Of a stretch of 10,726 bases of DNA, positions 6,460-10,726 are shown one piece after another. The stretch lies in assembly GCA_012719195.1 (NCBI GenBank), contig JAAYAV010000169.1, positions 1 through 10,726 on the forward strand, in the 5' to 3' direction. The translations under genes and the position numbers were made by a program. This DNA comes from Anaerolineae bacterium. GTDB lineage: Bacteria; Chloroflexota; Anaerolineae; DRVO01. Under the pieces are notes generated by a model. It ran no database searches. It saw only the letters and a list, made by a program, of their open reading frames with translations, and was not told where the DNA came from. Each line of letters starts with the position of its first letter. Within the stretch, counting starts at the first letter, position 1.

Positions 6460-7490
6460 CGCGCACCTCCTGGCCGCTTGCGGGCCCGCAGAAGCCCGGC
6501 CGCGATTCCTGATGCCGCTACCGCGCCAAGGATGACCAGGACGGGTCCCTCAAGTCCGAACGAGGCCTGCTGCACTTCCGATTCCGGAGCGACGGCCGCG
6601 GGCGAAGGTAGCGTCGCCGGCGCGGTAGCCAGTACCCATACCTCGGGACTGCGGCGGGTCGCTGTTGCGGTGGGCGGCAGTGTTGTCGCCGTGGGGCTGG
6701 GCGACGCTGTTGCGGTTGGCACCTCGGTCTCAGTCGGCAGCGCCGTCGCCGTCGGTGCAGCGGTCTCGGTGGGGAGTGGCGTTGCCGTCGCTTCTGCGGC
6801 TGGTGCCGGCGGAGTGTCGGTTGCCACCGGCGCCGGGGTGGCAGTGGGCTCTGGTGCGGGCGCCGGGGCCGCTACCGGCACGGAGTCGTCTCGAACCAGG
6901 CTGACGGCATCGAGGAAGGCTTGATCGGCGCCCGACGACCGCGGATTGTTGGCACGCACGAAGACGGTGATTCTGTCCGCCTGGGCTACCGCCCGAACCC
7001 GCAACTCCGGATTGGACCGCTTCTTCTCCCACACCTCTGGACTCCAGACCACGGAGGCACCGTTCGGGTCAGTGCCGCCGGTGGGGTCGATGCCGATGGC
7101 GCGTCCCATCTCTGAGCCGGCCGACTGGAACACTGCCCAGCCGATGAACGCCTCATAGGTCGCACCGACCTCCATGCCTGCAACCTCCTGGTAGACGCCG
7201 GCGACGAAGCCCTCTCCGTCGCTCCAGACGCGCAGCGATGGCTGCTTCGGTGTGTCCGTTGCCGAGTCGAAGGCCGGATGGCCGGAGACGACAAAGGGCC
7301 ACCAGCCGGTGGGCACCTCCCCGCCAGGGGCCGGAGAGAAGGTGTCAAACTGGCAGTTGAATGTCAGGTTGCGCGGATCCTCGCACGGGTCCTGCGCCGC
7401 CGCGGGCGTGGGCCAGGCAAGGACGCCGATGAGGGCGACCAGGGCTAGCAGAAGCACTCTAGAGCCGGAAGTTCCAGGCATCCGTACCAT
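6456..7490 (-). CDS. Secreted, membrane-anchored protein with jelly-roll-like domain and Pro/Thr/Ala stalk
   Basis: About 344 residues, no enzyme motif recognised. A signal peptide (residues 1-32: basic start, RVLLLALVALIGVLAW core, AAA-Q cleavage) leads to a globular domain (36-203). Features such as NLTFNCQFDTF, GEVPTGWWPF, a W-S-D-G-E-G-F-V-A-G-V-Y-Q-E-V segment and AFLDAVSLVRD at the end suggest a carbohydrate-binding-type beta sandwich. A low-complexity stalk (205-280, PTATxxPTET-like units) follows, then a hydrophobic anchor (314-334) and a basic RARKRPGGAR tail, giving an extracellular domain held on the membrane. Such stalks are common in Chloroflexota. The open frame reaches 7595, but the signal peptide sets the start at ATG 7490 or ATG 7481; neither has a clear ribosome site. 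The gene overlaps lipM by about 32 bases and shares GTGA with the lipoprotein gene, so the two are probably made together. Confidence 0.78.
   Translation of the reverse strand: MVRMPGTSGSRVLLLALVALIGVLAWPTPAAAQDPCEDPRNLTFNCQFDTFSPAPGGEVPTGWWPFVVSGHPAFDSATDTPKQPSLRVWSDGEGFVAGVYQEVAGMEVGATYEAFIGWAVFQSAGSEMGRAIGIDPTGGTDPNGASVVWSPEVWEKKRSNPELRVRAVAQADRITVFVRANNPRSSGADQAFLDAVSLVRDDSVPVAAPAPAPEPTATPAPVATDTPPAPAAEATATPLPTETAAPTATALPTETEVPTATASPSPTATTLPPTATATRRSPEVWVLATAPATLPSPAAVAPESEVQQASFGLEGPVLVILGAVAASGIAAGLLRARKRPGGAR
6464..6471 (-). promoter_or_regulatory. Shine-Dalgarno for the selenolipoprotein GTG start
   Basis: AGGAGGTG on the minus strand, 4 bases before GTG at 6459 and inside the end of the preceding gene. 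It is the strongest ribosome site in the cluster, which argues that the gene is actively translated in spite of its UGA. Confidence 0.75.
6655..6885 (-). repeat. Low-complexity Pro/Thr/Ala-coding repeat
   Basis: Degenerate tandem units coding P-T-A-T / P-T-E-T / A-P-A-P patterns make up the extracellular stalk of the secreted protein. The periodicity is at the amino-acid level and imperfect in the DNA. It also creates long spurious Val/Gly-rich frames on the plus strand. Confidence 0.6.
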
Positions 7491-8274
7491 ACCGTGTCGA
7501 TCGAAGTTGGGCGGCGCGCGCCAGTTCCTTGGGCGTCGGTTCGCCCGGTACCCAGTCAACGGCCAGCAGTGCGCTGAGGCCTTGGGCGATGGCATTTGCC
7601 ACCTCAGTGAAGCCGGGCTTTGTCCCTAGTGCTTGCTCCACCGTGGCGGCCCGCCGACGTAGCAGGGCCCGAGCCCGCTCGCGGTCGGATTCCGAGAGAG
7701 CTAGGTAACCCACCACCTCGGCCACATCGCCCGAAAGCGGAACCGAGCCGTGCTGGAGCACCCCGGCGCCATGTCGCCACTGCGCGCTGCCGACCAGCTT
7801 GCGACCGTTGGCGGTGAGCTCGTGGCGCGAGGGAGCATCGAAACAGGCCGCCGACCGCGGCCCGGCCGAGTCGCCCTCAGCCTCGTCAGTCAGGCAGACG
7901 CCCAGCCCCTCCAGCCCGTGGAGGAAGGCGCCGCTGATCCGCCGGTATGACTCCAGCACACCGCCGGCGAGCCGCCAGTCCTCGGCGGGGGCGGCGATGG
8001 AGTAGGTCACCTCATCGCGGTGCAGCACCGCCCTCCCTCCGCTCGGCCGTCGCACCAGGTGCCAGCCATGATCGCTGAGTGCCTGCCGGTCGAACGACGC
8101 GATCTTCTGGGAGTACCCGATGCTCAGGCAGGGAGGGTCCCAACGGTAGAAGCGCATGGTCGGTGGCGATTCGCCCGCTCCCACTGCCTCCAGAACGGCC
8201 TCGTCCAGGGCCATGTTGAAGGCGCCGTCGAAAGTCGCCTCCGGTAGAAGCCGCCAGGTAGCGCGCTCGTTCAT
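7459..8274 (-). CDS. lipM: Octanoyltransferase LipM-type (biotin/lipoate A/B protein ligase family)
   Basis: 271 residues, cytosolic. Probably transfers octanoyl from octanoyl-ACP to the lipoyl-domain lysine of GcvH or E2, the step before sulfur insertion. Seen: WRLLPEATFDGAFNMALDEAVLEA (7-30), TMRFYRWDPPCLSIGYSQ (39-56), the RRPSGGRAVLHRDEVTYS block (75-92), and SAACFDAPSRHELTANGRKLVGSAQ (141-165) with Cys144 and Lys159. The Cys in this A-C-F-x-A-P-S context is the hallmark that separates LipM octanoyltransferases from LplA ligases, and the length matches B. subtilis LipM (about 278). A lipoate ligase role is the main alternative. The ATG at 8274 overlaps the radical SAM stop (ATGA), so the two are translationally coupled; that pairing, and lpdA upstream, support a lipoylation role. 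Confidence 0.88.
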   Translation of the reverse strand: MNERATWRLLPEATFDGAFNMALDEAVLEAVGAGESPPTMRFYRWDPPCLSIGYSQKIASFDRQALSDHGWHLVRRPSGGRAVLHRDEVTYSIAAPAEDWRLAGGVLESYRRISGAFLHGLEGLGVCLTDEAEGDSAGPRSAACFDAPSRHELTANGRKLVGSAQWRHGAGVLQHGSVPLSGDVAEVVGYLALSESDRERARALLRRRAATVEQALGTKPGFTEVANAIAQGLSALLAVDWVPGEPTPKELARAAQLRSTRYGTDAWNFRL

Positions 8275-9269
8275 GCTCTTGCCTGCTCCGATGAGGGCGC
8301 GATTCTAGTCTCCTCGAGAGCCAGTCTCGCCTCGGCCTCGGTCAGCGGCCGGGCGTAGTTGTACTGCGGCCCGCCTGGGCGCTCATTATAGAAGGGTCGG
8401 TTGCAGCCGGGGCATCCCGAGGTACGGAAGGCTTCGCCACCGGCCAACTTGGGCCAGGCCTCTGCCGGCAGATGGCGTAGGTCGCCGGTCGGGCCGAAGT
8501 CCATCGCCTCGATTCCCAGCAGCTCGCGGGTAATGAGATAGCTGGCCGCCTGCAGCCGTCGGTAGGCAGACAGGCTCGGGGCCGGCAGCCCACCCAGGCG
8601 AGTTCCCGCCACCGGACAGAAGGCGAACAAGCCCACCACCGCTCCTAGCTCGGCGTAGTTCTGCACCGCCCGCAGGAACTCCTGCTCGGTCTCACCCAGG
8701 CCAGCTATCAAGTGAACCGCCGCCCTGCCCGGGTGGTTCCGAGCGACATGCTTGATCAGAGCCTGATAGCGATCCCACCCGGGCCCCTTGACCCGGCGGA
8801 AGACCTCGGGCGTCGCGGCATCAACACCGAACCCGATGTGATCCACGCCGGCGCCGATGAGGGCGTCGGCGGCCGCCGAGTCCGGGGGCAGAGCGGAAGT
8901 GTCGAGCGGCAGCGTCACCCGGCCGCGGATGGCGGCCACCAGGCCGGTCAGCGCTTCCGTCGCCTCCGGCCCCACCGTTGACTGGATGCAGATGCGCTGG
9001 AACTCCGACTCGCGTCTCTCCAGGGCCGTGAGCAGGTCCTCCTTCGGGAAGCGCGGCCAGGTCACGCGGGACAGGAGAGTGTCGCCGGCGGAACTCGACC
9101 GTGCCTGCGCACAGAAGCCACAATCGCGAGAGCACCGCTCGCCCACCATCAGGTAGGCCGTCGTAGGCGCCACCGTCTGCGGAATCCGTGCTAGCCCGAG
9201 GACGGCCGCTGTCCCCGCGGATACATGGACGGTAGGGCTACAGGCGCCGGTAATGGATAGACTCCCCAC
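8271..9269 (-). CDS. Radical SAM protein, BioB/LipS-like (candidate lipoyl synthase component)
   Basis: 332 residues. The radical SAM cluster motif is C46-x3-C50-x2-C53 in ERCSRDCGFCAQ. The TIM-barrel continues with CIQS (Cys94), VDHIGFGVDAATPEVFRRVKG (142-161), HLIAGLGETEQE (186-197) and FAFCPVAGTR (215-224, Cys218). The C-terminus has TSGCPGCNRPFYNERPGG (283-300; Cys286, Cys289), a possible second iron-sulfur site. It lacks the LipA features (N-terminal C-x4-C-x5-C and C-terminal RSSY). Position between lpdA and lipM suggests a lipoyl synthase of the LipS1/LipS2 type, which normally works as a pair; no partner is in this window and I cannot tell which subunit this is. A biotin synthase or other sulfur-insertion role is possible. 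The GTG start at 9269 overlaps lpdA by 32 bases with no clear ribosome site, so the start is uncertain. Confidence 0.82.
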   Translation of the reverse strand: MGSLSITGACSPTVHVSAGTAAVLGLARIPQTVAPTTAYLMVGERCSRDCGFCAQARSSSAGDTLLSRVTWPRFPKEDLLTALERRESEFQRICIQSTVGPEATEALTGLVAAIRGRVTLPLDTSALPPDSAAADALIGAGVDHIGFGVDAATPEVFRRVKGPGWDRYQALIKHVARNHPGRAAVHLIAGLGETEQEFLRAVQNYAELGAVVGLFAFCPVAGTRLGGLPAPSLSAYRRLQAASYLITRELLGIEAMDFGPTGDLRHLPAEAWPKLAGGEAFRTSGCPGCNRPFYNERPGGPQYNYARPLTEAEARLALEETRIAPSSEQARA

Positions 9270-10638
9270 AGGCAGCTTCGGTGGCCGCCTCCATCAGGCA
9301 CTCGGCGAGCGTCGGGTGCTGGTGCATGGTATGCGAAACGTCCTGCACCGAGAGGCCCGCCTTCACGGCCAGAGCGCCCTCGGCAATAAGCTCACTGGCG
9401 TGCGCCCCCATCATGTGTACGCCCAGCACGCGCCCACTCTCCGAGTCGTAGACCAAGCGCACCATCCCCTCGTCCTCGCCCATCGTGAGGGCGCGACCGC
9501 TTGCGGATAGGGGGAAGCGAGCCACCGACACCTCATGGCCCGCGGCCTTCGCGTCCGCCTCGCTCATCCCTACCCCGGCGATCTCCGGATCGGTGAAGAC
9601 GGCGTTGGGGACCGCCCCGTAGTCCATCTTCTCGTTGCCTCCCAAGGCGTTCTGGACCGCCAGCAGACCCTCATGGGAGGCCACGTGGGCCAGCATCCAG
9701 CCGCCGATGACGTCTCCGGCGGCGTACACGTGCGGCTGGCTGGTACGCAGGTAGGCGTCCACCTTGATGAAGCCCCGCGCATCGGTGTCGATGCCCACAC
9801 CCTCCAAGCCCAATCCCGCGGTAACCGGCGACTGACCGGTGGCCATTAGTATCACATCGGCGTCGACGGAGGCCGGCTTGCCCTTGGCGGTGTAGTGCAT
9901 CCGCAGCCCGCCGTCCACGGGCTCGATACGGTCGAACTCCACACCGACGCTAATAGCGATGCCGCGCCGGACGGCCAGCGCCCGGTAGCGACGCGCCAGC
10001 TGTGGGTCCACCGATTTGAGGAAAGTCTGGCGGCCGAGCACGGTTACCTTCGTGCCCAGGTTGTGGAAGATCGTGGCCATCTCCATGCCGACCACGCTGG
10101 CTCCCACCACCAGGAGCCGCTCGGGCTGTACCTGCTGCTCCAGCAACTCGCGGGAGGTGACTACCCCCGGCAAGTCGGCTCCAGGGAGGCGCAACCGAGC
10201 CGGCACCGATCCGGTGGCTAGCAGCGCATTGGTGAAGTCTACGGTGTGGATCTCGCCACTTTGTGAGACTACTTGGATCTGATTCGGGGTCAGGAACGAG
10301 GCATCGCCCGCCAGTAGGTCTACCTTCTGAGCCGCGAGCAGCGCATGTACAGACTCGACGATCCCGGAGACGATGGAGTCCTTCCGGGCGATGATGGCGG
10401 CAAAGTCCGCCCGGACCGTACCCTCGAGCACCAGCCCGAAGGCGTGGGCATCGCGCATCTTGCGCAGCAGCGTGGCGCTCTCGACCATGGCCTTAGTGGG
10501 GATGCAGCCCCGGTTCAGACAGGTTCCGCCCATCCGTTCCTTCTCTACTAGGGCCACGCGCGCTCCGAGCTGTCCGGCACGAATCGCGGCCACGTAGCCG
10601 GCCGGGCCTCCCCCAATCACAACCAGGTCGTACACCAT
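9238..10638 (-). CDS. lpdA: Dihydrolipoyl dehydrogenase (E3)
   Basis: FAD-dependent oxidoreductase that reoxidises dihydrolipoyl groups of 2-oxoacid dehydrogenase or glycine cleavage complexes with NAD+; cytosolic homodimer. 466 residues, normal length. Seen: FAD-binding VVIGGGPAG (6-14), redox disulfide GGTCLNRGCIPTK (Cys40/Cys45), LATGS (140-144), NAD-binding VVGASVVGME (177-186), MATGQSP (266-272), YAAGDVIGG (305-313) and the catalytic dyad His441/Glu446 in HQHPTLAE. The NAD motif has Ser where the second Gly is usual (GASVVG), a tolerated variation. The ATG at 10638 begins exactly at the family N-terminus with a G-rich site (GGGGGCGG) upstream; the frame continues to the window edge, but those 29 residues run through the promoter and are rejected. 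It heads the lipoate block; no E1, E2 or gcv gene is visible here. Confidence 0.96.
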   Translation of the reverse strand: MVYDLVVIGGGPAGYVAAIRAGQLGARVALVEKERMGGTCLNRGCIPTKAMVESATLLRKMRDAHAFGLVLEGTVRADFAAIIARKDSIVSGIVESVHALLAAQKVDLLAGDASFLTPNQIQVVSQSGEIHTVDFTNALLATGSVPARLRLPGADLPGVVTSRELLEQQVQPERLLVVGASVVGMEMATIFHNLGTKVTVLGRQTFLKSVDPQLARRYRALAVRRGIAISVGVEFDRIEPVDGGLRMHYTAKGKPASVDADVILMATGQSPVTAGLGLEGVGIDTDARGFIKVDAYLRTSQPHVYAAGDVIGGWMLAHVASHEGLLAVQNALGGNEKMDYGAVPNAVFTDPEIAGVGMSEADAKAAGHEVSVARFPLSASGRALTMGEDEGMVRLVYDSESGRVLGVHMMGAHASELIAEGALAVKAGLSVQDVSHTMHQHPTLAECLMEAATEAACGESIHYRRL

Positions 10639-10645
10639 TCCGCCC

Positions 10646-10657
10646 CCACTCAAGTGG
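10646..10657. promoter_or_regulatory. Small dyad at the lpdA transcription start
   Basis: CCACT-CA-AGTGG, a 5-bp inverted repeat with 2-base centre, covers the expected start of transcription between the -10 box and the ribosome site. It could be an operator half-site pair, but is short enough to be chance. Confidence 0.25.
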
Positions 10658-10663
10658 TGGACG

Positions 10664-10693
10664 ATTATACGCGCCGGGCCAAGGTGCGGGCAA
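10664..10693 (-). promoter_or_regulatory. Sigma70-type promoter for lpdA and the following run
   Basis: On the minus strand TTGCCC (10688-10693) and a perfect TATAAT (10664-10669) are 18 bases apart, in a GC-rich background where TATAAT stands out. Transcription would begin near 10657, leaving a leader of about 19 bases before lpdA. With no larger gap until 2821, it may drive all seven genes to the amidohydrolase. The remaining bases to 10726 show no other feature. Confidence 0.65.
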
Positions 10694-10726
10694 GGCCCCG
10701 GAAACCCACCCGTGCTCGCGCCCACG

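Noticed and set aside
6478..6924. 148-residue Val/Gly/Ser-rich frame on the plus strand
   Set aside because: It is the antisense shadow of the Pro/Thr/Ala stalk and has no recognisable domain or ribosome site.
10639..10725. 29-codon N-terminal extension of lpdA to the window edge
   Set aside because: The family starts at the M-V-Y-D-L-V-V-I-G-G-G site; the extension overlaps a promoter with a perfect TATAAT and has no domain content.
1..10726. CRISPR arrays, insertion sequences, tRNA or rRNA genes
   Set aside because: No regularly spaced direct repeats, transposase motifs, terminal inverted repeats or RNA-gene signatures were seen; nearly all DNA is filled by same-strand coding regions.

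Overview
The window is GC-rich, and all ten genes I can support lie on the minus strand, packed with start/stop overlaps. The likely host is a Gram-positive-like or monoderm environmental bacterium. A member of the Chloroflexota (Anaerolineae-like) is my best guess, from the secreted protein with a Pro-Thr-Ala stalk, the NERD-like membrane protein and the lpd/radical-SAM/lipM cluster. This is inference from style, not proof. No rRNA, tRNA, mobile element or CRISPR array was seen.

Reading in the direction of transcription (right to left): a good sigma70-type promoter (about 10664-10693) precedes lpdA (dihydrolipoyl dehydrogenase). It is followed with overlaps by a BioB/LipS-like radical SAM protein and a LipM-type octanoyltransferase, so this block is probably a lipoate assembly and use module. 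Next come two coupled cell-surface genes: a secreted jelly-roll-like protein with a Pro/Thr/Ala stalk and a C-terminal membrane anchor, and a lipoprotein of the 5'-nucleotidase/metallophosphatase superfamily. A 28-base gap leads to a ThrA-like monofunctional aspartate kinase with two ACT domains, then an M20D amidohydrolase. After a 169-base gap with a possible promoter come plsX (phospholipid precursor synthesis), a TTG-started membrane NERD-like protein overlapping it by 4 bases, and a PHP-domain metallohydrolase.

The most notable item is the lipoprotein gene (5467-6459). Simple ORF calling splits it at an in-frame TGA (6229-6231). The 12 codons after the TGA lie in the same frame and encode the conserved K-G-G-L-A-R-R-A block before the rest of the fold resumes. 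The TGA sits exactly where I recall relatives carrying the second Cys of a P-C-G-C motif, giving P-C-G-Sec. A perfect 7-bp hairpin with a GGC loop starts 18 bases after the TGA, which fits the general rules for a bacterial SECIS element. The predicted product is a 330-residue selenolipoprotein whose canonical metallophosphatase metal ligands are almost all replaced. That suggests a redox or chalcogen function rather than phosphoester hydrolysis.
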